From assembly GCA_903933395.1 (NCBI GenBank), contig CAIZKA010000424.1, forward strand, positions 1-8,978: a stretch of 8,978 nucleotides of DNA. The letters are read 5' to 3'. The stretch comes from an uncultured beta proteobacterium. Its GTDB lineage: Bacteria; Pseudomonadota; Gammaproteobacteria; Burkholderiales; Rhodocyclaceae. This document shows positions 1 through 7,636 of this stretch, one piece after another. Under the pieces are notes generated by a model. The model worked only from the letters and a program-made list of their open reading frames with translations, made no database searches and was not told where the DNA came from. Numbering within the stretch: the first letter of the stretch is position 1; every line of letters begins with the position of its first letter. Both the position numbers and the translations under genes were made by a program.

Positions 1-1
1 C

Positions 2-1015
<1,014 letters not shown>

Positions 1016-1090
1016 AACAGGCAGAATTTTCCACTCCGGCGGCAACAGAACGACCACCGGACAGGCGATAATGCCGGGTTGCCAAATATT

Positions 1091-1094
1091 GGAA
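1091..1094 (+). promoter_or_regulatory. Probable ribosome binding site for the flavin oxidoreductase
   Basis: GGAA, followed by A-rich sequence, lies 9 nt upstream of ATG 1104. This favours that start over the in-frame ATG at 1071, which has only a weak AGG (1063-1065) close before it. Confidence 0.5.
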
Positions 1095-1103
1095 AAGCCT
1101 GCA

Positions 1104-2360
1104 ATGAAGCGCGTCGATGATTTTCGCCTGCGGCTGGGCAAACAGGAACTGGTGCCGATCATGGTCGGCGGCATGGGCGTGGACATCTCGACCGCGGAGC
1201 TTGCGCTGGAAGCGGCGCGCCTGGGCGGCATCGGCCACATTTCGGATGCCATGGTGCCGACGGTTTCCGACCGCCGCTTCAATACCAAGTACGTCAAGAA
1301 CAAGTTGCGGCAATACAAGTTCAACGTCGCCAACACCGAAAAGGCCGTGGTCAAGTTCGACCTCGGCCTGCTGGCGGAAGCCACTGCCATGCATGTCGGC
1401 CGTACCATGGAGGCCAAGCGCGGCGAGGGAATGATCTTCGCCAACTGCATGGAAAAGCTGACCATGAACGACCCCAGGGAAACCCTGCGCGTCCGGCTCA
1501 AGGCGGCCCTGGACAACGGCATCGACGGCGTCACCCTGGCGGCGGGACTGCATCTGGGTTCCTTCGGGCTGATCGAGGAACATCCGCGTTTCCGCGACGT
1601 CAAGCTGGGCATCATCGTGTCGTCGCTGCGCGCCCTGCAGCTGTTCCTGAAGAAGAGCGCACGCACCAATCGCCTGCCCGATTACGTGGTGATCGAAGGA
1701 CCGCTGGCCGGCGGCCACCTGGGTTTCGGCATGGACTGGGCCCAGTACGACCTGGTCAGCATCGTGACCGAAATCCGCGAATGGATGAAGGCCGAGAAGA
1801 TCGACATCCCGTTGATTCCGGCCGGCGGCATATTCACCGGATCGGACGCGGTGGCCTTCATGGAAGCGGGTGCGGCGGCGGTACAGGTGGCGACGCGCTT
1901 CACCGTGTCGAAGGAATGTGGCCTGCCGGAAGATGTGCAGCAGGAGTATTTCAAGGCCGGCGAAACCGATATCGTCGTGAATACCATTTCCCCCACCGGC
2001 TACCCGATGCGCATGCTGAAAAGCAGCCCGGCCATCGGCGACGGTATCCGCCCGAATTGCGAGGCCTACGGCTACCTGCTCGATGCCAAGGGCAATTGCC
2101 AGTACATCGAGGCCTACAACCGCGAAGTCGCGCTGCACCCGGACGCCAAGAAGATCAAGGTGTGGGACAAGACCTGCCTGTGTACCCAGATGCGCAATTT
2201 CGAGCTGTGGACCTGCGGCCATTACACCTACCGCCTGAAAGATACGTCGCGGCAGGATGCTTCGGGCAAGTACGAACTGCTCACCGCGGAGCACATATTC
2301 CACGACTATCAGTTCAGCGTCGACAACAAGATCGCGCTGCCGACCGCCCCGCCCGCTTGA
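1104..2360 (+). CDS. NAD(P)H-dependent flavin oxidoreductase, nitronate monooxygenase / 2-nitropropane dioxygenase family
   Basis: Predicted cytosolic FMN-dependent TIM-barrel enzyme of 418 residues. The family oxidises alkyl nitronates or reduces quinones with NAD(P)H, and the substrate here cannot be read from sequence. The barrel opens with VPIMVGGMGVDIS. The segment EGPLAGGHLGFG (198-209) carries His205 at the position of the family's catalytic histidine. IPAGGIFTG (238-246) and AAVQVATRF (258-266) are the FMN phosphate-binding strands. A C-terminal extension of about 100 residues contains Cys319, Cys332, Cys358, Cys360 and Cys371, more cysteine than expected in short family members. I chose ATG 1104 because a GGAA at 1091-1094 lies 9 nt before it and the protein starts sensibly (MKRVDDFRLRLGKQ). 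An in-frame ATG at 1071 is possible but has weaker spacing. The gene precedes an unknown gene by 42 nt. The family call is firm; the reaction is not. Confidence 0.88.
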   Translation: MKRVDDFRLRLGKQELVPIMVGGMGVDISTAELALEAARLGGIGHISDAMVPTVSDRRFNTKYVKNKLRQYKFNVANTEKAVVKFDLGLLAEATAMHVGRTMEAKRGEGMIFANCMEKLTMNDPRETLRVRLKAALDNGIDGVTLAAGLHLGSFGLIEEHPRFRDVKLGIIVSSLRALQLFLKKSARTNRLPDYVVIEGPLAGGHLGFGMDWAQYDLVSIVTEIREWMKAEKIDIPLIPAGGIFTGSDAVAFMEAGAAAVQVATRFTVSKECGLPEDVQQEYFKAGETDIVVNTISPTGYPMRMLKSSPAIGDGIRPNCEAYGYLLDAKGNCQYIEAYNREVALHPDAKKIKVWDKTCLCTQMRNFELWTCGHYTYRLKDTSRQDASGKYELLTAEHIFHDYQFSVDNKIALPTAPPA

Positions 2361-2392
2361 TCGGCCTGCTCCAGTGGGGCCTTGCCGGAACT

Positions 2393-2396
2393 GGAG
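2393..2396 (+). promoter_or_regulatory. Ribosome binding site deciding the start at 2403
   Basis: GGAG with a 6-nt spacer before ATG 2403. It supports this start rather than the TTG 21 nt upstream. Confidence 0.6.
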
Positions 2397-2402
2397 CCAG
2401 CC

Positions 2403-2990
2403 ATGAATGACCGCATCCGCCAGCTGATGGATCAGATGTCAGCTATCGAAGAGGACTTGCGCGTGGCGCTCCAGGAGCAGGAGGCCAGCGCGCTGTTCCA
2501 GATCAAGGGCAAGCGCATCGAGTTCGAGAAATCCATCCGGCTGGCCCATCGTCGACTCAAGACAGGATTTTTCCGCTGGCTGGTCGCTTACCGCCCGCAG
2601 AACCTGATCACCGGGCCGATCATCTACGGGATGATCGTGCCGATGGCGATCCTCGATCTTTTAATCAGCTTCTATCAGGCAGTCTGTTTTCCGATCTACG
2701 GGATTGCGAAGGTGACCCGGGCGGATTATTTCGTGTACGACCGGCAGCACCTGGAATACCTGAACTTCATCGAAAAATTCCATTGCACCTATTGCGCCTA
2801 CGGCAACGGGCTGGTCGCCTACGCCACCGAGATCCTGGCGCGCACCGAAGAGTACTTCTGCCCGATCAAGCACGCGCGCAAGATACTCGGCACCCATGCG
2901 CACTATTCGCGCTTTCTGGAATACGGCGATGCCGCCGATTACGAGGTCCGCCTCGAGAAGTTTCGCGTCGGGCTCGGCAAGAAGAAATAA
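2403..2990 (+). CDS. Conserved protein of unknown function with coiled-coil N-terminus, hydrophobic segment and CxxC motif
   Basis: 195 residues. I do not know a function. From memory, similar proteins with the pattern 'DR..L.YLN.IEK..C.YC.Y.NG..AY' and 'CPIKHA' occur in alpha- and betaproteobacteria, annotated hypothetical. Residues 1-50 are charged and helical, probably coiled coil. Residues about 68-104 are strongly hydrophobic with two prolines, either one or two membrane segments or a membrane hairpin. The polar C-terminal half holds His127-Cys128-x-x-Cys131, Cys153-Pro-Ile-Lys-His157, and His165/His167. These could bind a metal or form a redox pair, but that is inference. ATG 2403 is preferred because GGAG (2393-2396) sits 6 nt before it; an in-frame TTG at 2382 is less likely. 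It follows the flavin oxidoreductase closely, suggesting co-transcription, and converges on cysM across a repeat. Confidence 0.85.
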   Translation: MNDRIRQLMDQMSAIEEDLRVALQEQEASALFQIKGKRIEFEKSIRLAHRRLKTGFFRWLVAYRPQNLITGPIIYGMIVPMAILDLLISFYQAVCFPIYGIAKVTRADYFVYDRQHLEYLNFIEKFHCTYCAYGNGLVAYATEILARTEEYFCPIKHARKILGTHAHYSRFLEYGDAADYEVRLEKFRVGLGKKK

Positions 2991-3027
2991 GGCTGGCGAA
3001 ACCTCTTTCGGATGCGCTGAACAAGCC

Positions 3028-3094
3028 GTCACACCGGCGAACGCCGGTGTCCAGTGCATTGATTCACCTGGATTCCGGCGTTCGCCGGAATGAC
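3028..3094. repeat. REP/BIME-like element: two facing palindromes
   Basis: Two 20-nt palindromes face each other across about 21 nt. The left one (3031-3050) is acaccggcg-aa-cgccggtgt and the right one (3072-3091) is attccggcg-tt-cgccggaat. Each has perfect 9-bp arms. The flanks (gtca...ccag and ctgg...tgac) also pair with each other, so the whole block is a larger imperfect inverted repeat of about 67 nt. As I recall, this 'ccggcgaacgccgg' motif is a dispersed intergenic repeat in many beta- and gammaproteobacteria. It lies exactly between the convergent ends of the unknown gene (2990) and cysM (3133). It could form hairpins in transcripts from either side, but no T-tract follows, so it is not a classical intrinsic terminator. 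Confidence 0.85.
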
Positions 3095-3132
3095 AAATCG
3101 GTGCTTCCTTCGCGGTAGCCCTGGAGCCCGGA

Positions 3133-4035
3133 TCAGGCGGGAAACACCCCGGTCGACAGATAGCGGTCGCCGCGGTCGCAGACGATGCTGACGATCACCG
3201 CGTTCTCTACCTGGCTGGCGATGCGCAAGGCCACGACCATGCCGCCGCCCGAGGAAATCCCCGCAAAGATGCCTTCCTCGCGCGCCAGACGGCGCGCCAT
3301 CTCCTCGGCCTCGCCCTGGCCGACGTTCTCGACCTGATCGACGCGCGTGCGGTCGAAAATTTTCGGCAGGTAGGCTTCCGGCCACTTGCGGATGCCGGGA
3401 ATCTGCGAGCCTTCCTCCGGCTGGCAGCCGACGATGCGGATCGCCGGGTTCTTTTCCTTGAAGTAGCGCGAGCAGCCCATGATGGTGCCCGTGGTGCCCA
3501 TGCTGGATACGAAATGCGTGATGCGGCCTTCGGTGTCGCGCCAGATTTCCGGCCCCGTGCCTTCGTAGTGTGCCAGCGGGTTGTCCGGATTGGCGAACTG
3601 GTCGAGCACGATGCCCTTGCCTTCCGCCATCATCCTGTCGGCGAGGTCGCGCGCCGCTTCCATGCCGCCGGCCTTGGGCGTCAGCACCAGTTCGGCGCCG
3701 AAGGCGCGCATGGTCTGGCAGCGTTCGACGCTCTGGTTCTCCGGCATGATCAGGATCATGCGGTAGCCGCGCATCGCCGCGGCCATGGCCAGGGCGATGC
3801 CGGTATTTCCCGAGGTCGCTTCGATCAGCGTGTCGCCCGGTTTGATGCGGCCGCGTTCCTCGGCATGCGCGATCATCGACAGGGCCGGCCTGTCCTTGAC
3901 CGATCCCGCCGGGTTGTTGCCTTCGAGCTTGGCCAGGATGACGTTGTTGCGCCTGGCGTTGTCCGATCCGGGCAGGCGTTTCAGCTGCACCAGCGGCGTA
4001 TTGCCGACGAAATCCTCGAGCGACCTGAACTTCAC
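3133..4035 (-). CDS. cysM: Cysteine synthase B (O-acetylserine sulfhydrylase, CysM type)
   Basis: PLP-dependent enzyme making L-cysteine from O-acetylserine and sulfide, or S-sulfocysteine when thiosulfate is the donor. It has 300 residues, close to the 303 of E. coli CysM. Visible motifs are GNTPLVQL (11-18), the PLP lysine Lys47 in NPAGSVKDRPA, the substrate loop TSGNTG (74-79), the PLP phosphate loop SSMGTTGT, and GCQPEEGSQIPGIRKW. The last motif is the form seen in CysM rather than CysK. The start is GTG 4035, giving VKFRSLEDFVGNTPL, which aligns with known CysM N-termini. It overlaps the hldD stop by 4 nt (GTGA), so translation is probably coupled to hldD; I see no good Shine-Dalgarno. 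It is the last gene of the minus-strand group and is followed by the REP-like element. Its place next to heptose genes is a familiar betaproteobacterial arrangement rather than a shared pathway. Confidence 0.95.
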   Translation of the reverse strand: MKFRSLEDFVGNTPLVQLKRLPGSDNARRNNVILAKLEGNNPAGSVKDRPALSMIAHAEERGRIKPGDTLIEATSGNTGIALAMAAAMRGYRMILIMPENQSVERCQTMRAFGAELVLTPKAGGMEAARDLADRMMAEGKGIVLDQFANPDNPLAHYEGTGPEIWRDTEGRITHFVSSMGTTGTIMGCSRYFKEKNPAIRIVGCQPEEGSQIPGIRKWPEAYLPKIFDRTRVDQVENVGQGEAEEMARRLAREEGIFAGISSGGGMVVALRIASQVENAVIVSIVCDRGDRYLSTGVFPA

Positions 4036-5018
4036 CTGGCCAGCCAATTCACGTATTCGGCGACGCCTTCTTCCACCGTCGCGAAGGCTTCCTGGTAACC
4101 GGTTGCGCGCAATCCGGAAAGGTCGGCCTCTGTAAAACTCTGGTACTTGCCCTTCAATGCGTCCGGAAAGGGAATGTATTCGATGATGCCGGCGGCCACC
4201 AGTTCGGCCACGGTCTGCGCCGGCTTGCCTTCCAGCGCGCGGCAGGCATTCACGGTCGCGGCGGCCAGTTCGTTGAAGCTCTGCGCGCGCCCGGTACCAA
4301 GGTTGTAGATGCCGGACGTCCGGCTTTCGAGGAAGTCCATATTGACCTTGATCACATCGCCGACATAGACGAAGTCGCGGCGCTGCTCGCCGTTGCCGTA
4401 GCCGCCGTAGCCTTCGAACAGCCTTACCTTGCCGTCGGCGCGGTACTGGTTGAAATGGTGGAAGGCGACCGAGGCCATGCGCCCCTTGTGCTGCTCGCGC
4501 GGGCCATAGACGTTGAAATAGCGGAAGCCGGCGATCTGGGAGTCGGCGCCCGGCAGACGGCGCCTGACGACCTGGTCGAAGAGGAACTTCGAGTAGCCGT
4601 AAACGTTGAGCGGCGATTCGAATTCGCGCTCTTCGCGGAACACCCCGCCGCCGCCATAGACCGAGGCGCTCGAGGCATAGAGAAACGGGATCTCCTGCTC
4701 CGCGCAGAAGTCGAGCAGGGCCAGTGAAAAGCGGTAATTGTTGGCCATCATGTAGCGGCCGTCGGCTTCCATGGTGTCCGAACAGGCGCCCTGGTGCAGG
4801 ATGGCCTCGATGCCGCCGTCGAGCTGGCCGTTCTCGACCATGTCGAGGAACTCGCGCTTGTCCAGGTAGTCGGCGATCTCGCAATCGGCAAGGTTGAGGA
4901 ACTTGTCGGCGCGCGTCAGGTTGTCCACCGCGATGATGTCGGAAACGCCCCGCTCATTGAGCGCCTTGACCAGGTTTGCGCCTATGAATCCGCAGGCGCC
5001 GGTTACCACGTAGTACAT
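4032..5018 (-). CDS. hldD: ADP-L-glycero-D-manno-heptose 6-epimerase
   Basis: Cytosolic short-chain dehydrogenase-like epimerase that converts ADP-D-glycero-beta-D-manno-heptose to the L-glycero form, the last step before heptose is added to the LPS inner core. It has 328 residues. The Rossmann start is TGACGFIG (6-13), with VDNL (31-34) after the second strand. Ser116 (YASSASVYGGG), Tyr140 and Lys144 (VYGYSKFLFD) and Lys178 (GPREQHKG) match the catalytic and cofactor positions known for E. coli HldD, even in numbering. NLGTGRAQSF, EYIPFPDALKGKYQ and the C-terminal EYVNWL complete the family pattern. Compared with E. coli (310 residues) there are about 15 extra residues near 262-277, which I recall as usual in betaproteobacteria. 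ATG 5018 has an AGGA 5 nt upstream that overlaps the rfaE1 stop codon. Confidence 0.97.
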   Translation of the reverse strand: MYYVVTGACGFIGANLVKALNERGVSDIIAVDNLTRADKFLNLADCEIADYLDKREFLDMVENGQLDGGIEAILHQGACSDTMEADGRYMMANNYRFSLALLDFCAEQEIPFLYASSASVYGGGGVFREEREFESPLNVYGYSKFLFDQVVRRRLPGADSQIAGFRYFNVYGPREQHKGRMASVAFHHFNQYRADGKVRLFEGYGGYGNGEQRRDFVYVGDVIKVNMDFLESRTSGIYNLGTGRAQSFNELAAATVNACRALEGKPAQTVAELVAAGIIEYIPFPDALKGKYQSFTEADLSGLRATGYQEAFATVEEGVAEYVNWLAR

Positions 5019-5023
5019 AAGTT

Positions 5024-5027
5024 TCCT
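5024..5027 (-). promoter_or_regulatory. Shine-Dalgarno of hldD overlapping the rfaE1 stop codon
   Basis: On the minus strand the AGGA begins inside the TAG stop of rfaE1 (5028-5026) and lies 5 nt before the hldD ATG. The arrangement suggests translational coupling of the two heptose genes. Confidence 0.7.
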
Positions 5028-5958
5028 AATTGACTTGTTTCAGTTCGTCCAGCGAACACGTCGCGGTGCCCAGTTTTCCGACCACGATTCCGGCGGCAAG
5101 ATTGGCCTGGCGCATGGCCTGCTGCATGGGCAAGCCGCTGCCCAGCATTACCGCAAGCGTGGCGATGACCGTATCCCCGGCACCGCTGACATCATAAACC
5201 TCGCGCGCCAGCGCCGGCTCATGCGTCATGCCGCCGGACGAAAACAGCGTCATGCCCTCCTCGCTGCGGGTGACCAGCAAGGCATCCAGTTTCAGTTCCT
5301 TGCGCAGCCGATCGGCCTTCTGCGCAAGTTCCGCTTCATCTTTCCAGCGGCCGGCCACGGCGCGAAACTCGGATCGATTGGGCGTCAGCAGCGTCGCGCC
5401 GGCGTAACGGGCGTATTCCTCTCCCTTGGGATCGACCAGCACCTGCTTGCCGGCAGCGCGGGCGAGAGAAATCATTTCCGTGATGTGGGCCAGACCGCCC
5501 TTGCCGTAATCGGAGAGGATCACCACATCGCAAGCGGCGAGGCGCGATTCGAAATCGGCAAGCTTGGTCTGCAGCACCTCATGATCCGGCGCATTCTCGA
5601 AGTCGATCCGCAGCAGTTGCTGCTGGCGCCCTATCACGCGCAGCTTGACGGTGGTGCTGAGCTTGGCGTCCTCGTGCAGGCTGCACTCGATGCCGGAGTT
5701 GCCCAGCAAGTGCGCCAGGCTTTTCCCCGCTTCGTCGGCGCCGACCACCGACAACAGCGTCACGCGCGCGCCAAGTGCTGCGCAGTTGCGCGCCACGTTG
5801 GCGGCGCCACCCGGACGTTCCTCCGTGCGCTCGACCTTGACCACGGGCACCGGCGCTTCCGGCGAAATGCGCGAGACGTCGCCGAACCAGTACCGGTCCA
5901 GCATCACGTCACCGACGATCAGGATGCGGGTTTTCGAGGTATCGGGAATCGTGTTCAT
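5026..5958 (-). CDS. rfaE1: D-glycero-beta-D-manno-heptose-7-phosphate kinase (stand-alone HldA/RfaE1)
   Basis: PfkB/ribokinase-family sugar kinase that phosphorylates heptose 7-phosphate at C1 in the ADP-heptose pathway for LPS core. It has 310 residues, equal to the kinase half of E. coli HldE (about 318 of 477 residues). The nucleotidyltransferase domain is absent, so the adenylyltransferase (RfaE2/HldC) must be encoded elsewhere. Motifs are the N-terminal ILIVGDVMLDRYWFGDVSRISPEAP segment in shortened form at 12-36, PfkB signature 1 PGGAANVARN (49-58), SDYGKGGL (149-156), DPKG (176-179), TPNRSEF (192-198), and DVSGAGDT (256-263) with catalytic Asp262. ATG 5958 has a strong AGGGG 4 nt upstream. 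Longer in-frame extensions run back into lapB and lack family similarity, so I rejected them. It lies 47 nt after lapB and 7 nt before hldD. Confidence 0.95.
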   Translation of the reverse strand: MNTIPDTSKTRILIVGDVMLDRYWFGDVSRISPEAPVPVVKVERTEERPGGAANVARNCAALGARVTLLSVVGADEAGKSLAHLLGNSGIECSLHEDAKLSTTVKLRVIGRQQQLLRIDFENAPDHEVLQTKLADFESRLAACDVVILSDYGKGGLAHITEMISLARAAGKQVLVDPKGEEYARYAGATLLTPNRSEFRAVAGRWKDEAELAQKADRLRKELKLDALLVTRSEEGMTLFSSGGMTHEPALAREVYDVSGAGDTVIATLAVMLGSGLPMQQAMRQANLAAGIVVGKLGTATCSLDELKQVN

Positions 5959-5961
5959 ACG

Positions 5962-5967
5962 TCCCCT
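5962..5967 (-). promoter_or_regulatory. Ribosome binding site of rfaE1
   Basis: AGGGGA on the minus strand, immediately upstream of ATG 5958 (4 nt after the AGGGG core). It supports the 310-residue start over upstream in-frame starts that would overlap lapB. Confidence 0.7.
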
Positions 5968-6005
5968 GTGACCAAACACTGCGGCACGATTGCTTTCATG
6001 GCTTT

Positions 6006-7181
6006 TCAGGGGGTGATGTCGAATTCTTCGGTGCGCTTGGGCGGATAGGTTTCCCAGCCGCCGCAACCGGGACAGCGCCAGTAGAACTGGCGAGCCTTGA
6101 ATCCGCAGGCGTCGCAGCGATAGCGGGCGACGCGGCGGGTGTGATTGTGGATCAGGTTCTTGATCAGTTCCAGATCCGGGCGGCTTTCAGGCGTAGCCAG
6201 CAGAATCTGCGCCTCCAGCAGCTTGTCGAGTCCCAATAGCGTCGGATTTCGCCGCAGTTCGTCGCGCACCAGCGCGTAGGCGGCGTCGGCGCCGTCGTTG
6301 TCGAGTTCGGAACGGAATACCGCATCGAGCAGGTCGAGCGAGGGGTGGCGTTCCAGCCAGCCGCGCAGCAGCTGTATGCCCTGCTCCTTGCGGCCCAGCT
6401 GGATATGCGCCGTCATAAGTTTTTCCGCGACCAGCGCAAGATATACCGGATTCTGCTGTTCGATGCGCTTCCAGTAGTCGATCGCCGTGTCCACAGCGCC
6501 GACTTTTACCGCCAGGTCGCCGAGCAGGATCGTGGCGCGAACGCACTTGCGATTGGCCGCCAGGGCTTCATCGAGCAGGCGGCTCGCCTCGTCGTGGCGA
6601 TCGTGCAGCATTTCGTTGGCCGCCATTTCGCAGCGGAACTCGGCGATGGCCTTCTGCCAGAGGTGATCGGAATGATTGGGCATGGCCTGGGCAATGAGCA
6701 CGGCCTTGGCCCATTCCTTTTCCTGCTGGTAGATTTCAAGCAGGTTCTTGAGCGCTTCCTCGTCACGGTCGGTGCCGCGCAACTTGAGAAAGATTTCCTC
6801 GGCGCGATCGAGCAGGCCTGCCTTGAGATAGTCCTGGCCGAGCTCGGACAGGGCGTGCAGCCGCTGGGCCGGCGCCAGGCCGTCGCGCTCGATCAGGTTC
6901 TGGTGCACGCGGATGGCCCGGTCGGTTTCGCCGCGCCGGCGAAACAGATTGCCCAGCGCAAAATGCACCTCGATGGTTTCCGGATCGACGCGTGCCGCTT
7001 CGATAAACGCCTCGATGGCCTTGTCCGGCTGCTCGTTGAGAAGAAAATTCAGGCCCTTGAAATAGGAGCGCGGCAGGGCGCTCGATTCTTTCAGGAGCTG
7101 ATTGATGTCGATGCGCGCAGCAATCCAGCCCAGTCCGAAAAAGACCGGCAGAACCAGCAGCCACCAGAGTTCGATTTCCAT
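6006..7181 (-). CDS. lapB: LPS assembly protein LapB (YciM): membrane anchor, TPR repeats, rubredoxin-like zinc/iron knuckle
   Basis: Inner-membrane protein facing the cytoplasm. In E. coli LapB works with FtsH to degrade LpxC and so sets the rate of lipid A synthesis. It has 391 residues, against 389 in E. coli. An N-terminal membrane helix (about 5-21, LWWLLVLPVFFGLGWIAA) is followed by TPR repeats from about residue 37 to 345, with clear helical pairs such as YFKGLNFLLNEQPDKAIEAF and VHFALGNLFRRRGETDRAI. The C-terminal rubredoxin-like metal site is Cys356-x2-Cys359 and Cys370-x2-Cys373 (RCDACGF, RCPGCGGW). All four metal ligands are present. ATG 7181 has no strong Shine-Dalgarno (only GGT nearby). 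The gene is separated from lapA by 125 nt of repeat-bearing DNA, more than expected for a tight lapAB pair. Confidence 0.95.
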   Translation of the reverse strand: MEIELWWLLVLPVFFGLGWIAARIDINQLLKESSALPRSYFKGLNFLLNEQPDKAIEAFIEAARVDPETIEVHFALGNLFRRRGETDRAIRVHQNLIERDGLAPAQRLHALSELGQDYLKAGLLDRAEEIFLKLRGTDRDEEALKNLLEIYQQEKEWAKAVLIAQAMPNHSDHLWQKAIAEFRCEMAANEMLHDRHDEASRLLDEALAANRKCVRATILLGDLAVKVGAVDTAIDYWKRIEQQNPVYLALVAEKLMTAHIQLGRKEQGIQLLRGWLERHPSLDLLDAVFRSELDNDGADAAYALVRDELRRNPTLLGLDKLLEAQILLATPESRPDLELIKNLIHNHTRRVARYRCDACGFKARQFYWRCPGCGGWETYPPKRTEEFDITP

Positions 7182-7217
7182 GGTTACCGTGAAAGTCGCG
7201 TCAGCGACCCATAATCT

Positions 7218-7255
7218 CCCTCCCCTTCAAGGGGAGGGCTGGGGTGGGGATGGGG
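7218..7255. repeat. Inverted repeat plus G-run tract between lapA and lapB (possible G-quadruplex)
   Basis: The arms ccctcccctt and aaggggaggg (7218-7227 and 7229-7238) are perfect 10-bp complements around one central base. The plus strand continues with G-runs at 7231-7234, 7236-7238, 7241-7244, 7246-7249 and 7252-7255, separated by 1-2 nt. This fits a G-quadruplex pattern on the plus strand, which is the template strand for lapB. I recall sequences of this kind ('ccctccccttcaaggggaggg...ggggtgggg') as dispersed intergenic repeats in proteobacterial genomes. No coding function is likely. Confidence 0.75.
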
Positions 7256-7306
7256 TAAAGCCGGCACGGCTTTCATCGTCGGGGACAAGTCGTCAACAAT
7301 GCAGGG

Positions 7307-7549
7307 CTAGCCCGGCCCGCGATCAGCGCCGCGCTGCGGGCGGAGGAACACGCCAAGCGCCGCGGTCAAGCCGACCCCGACGCCGATGGCAAATACCGCG
7401 AGGATGACCACCGAAATCGGCGCCGTCCACGACTGCTCGAGAAAGAAGCGAAGCTCGACCGGACCGCTGTTCTTGATCGCCAGGCCGAACAGCCCGACGA
7501 AGACCACGATACGCAACAGCCAGACAAGAAGCTTGAGCAGAGTGGTCAC
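7307..7549 (-). CDS. lapA: LapA-domain protein (LPS assembly protein A, DUF1049), short form
   Basis: Small inner-membrane protein. In E. coli LapA is encoded with LapB and acts alongside it in the LPS assembly/LpxC control system. It has 80 residues with two membrane helices, about 4-24 and 43-69. The connecting part contains the LapA-typical pattern AIKNSGPVELRFFLEQSWTA (25-44). E. coli LapA is about 102 residues and continues after helix 2 into a charged coiled-coil tail; here only about 11 residues follow (LRPQRGADRGPG). The start is GTG 7549, with no ATG in frame and no clear Shine-Dalgarno, so start choice is less certain than identity. It lies 141 nt after ihfB, beyond an intrinsic terminator, and upstream of the repeat that precedes lapB. 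Confidence 0.85.
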   Translation of the reverse strand: MTTLLKLLVWLLRIVVFVGLFGLAIKNSGPVELRFFLEQSWTAPISVVILAVFAIGVGVGLTAALGVFLRPQRGADRGPG

Positions 7550-7592
7550 GGATGGTATCGGGCGAAAAATGGTGCGAAGCGAACCCGGTGCA

Positions 7593-7621
7593 GGCTGACG
7601 CCGGCTTTGTCGGCATCAGCC
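7593..7621 (-). promoter_or_regulatory. Stable hairpin upstream of lapA
   Basis: Read on the minus strand, ggctgatgccg and cggcgtcagcc form an 11-bp stem with one G-U pair and a 7-nt loop (acaaagc). No T-tract follows, so it is not an intrinsic terminator. It sits 43 nt upstream of the lapA start and could be a leader structure or a degraded repeat; function unknown. Confidence 0.5.
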
Positions 7622-7636
7622 GCAGCGGCCGAAACT

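Noticed and set aside
1016..1103. Possible promoter between recQ and the oxidoreductase (GATAAT at 1067-1072)
   Set aside because: The -10-like hexamer has no acceptable -35 at 16-18 nt upstream. A promoter may exist but I cannot support one.
4190..4240. Insertion of about 15 residues in HldD relative to E. coli
   Set aside because: I recall similar lengths in other betaproteobacterial HldD proteins, so it is an ordinary family variation.
4036..4884. Upstream extension of the cysM reading frame across hldD
   Set aside because: The extended part is Arg-rich and lies wholly within hldD. CysM similarity begins exactly at GTG 4035.
5035..6048. 337-codon plus-strand frame opposite rfaE1
   Set aside because: Antisense shadow of a well-conserved kinase; composition dominated by Arg, His, Gln and Gly with no motif.
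6345..7214. 289-codon plus-strand frame opposite lapB
   Set aside because: Antisense shadow of lapB; no motif and no ribosome binding site.
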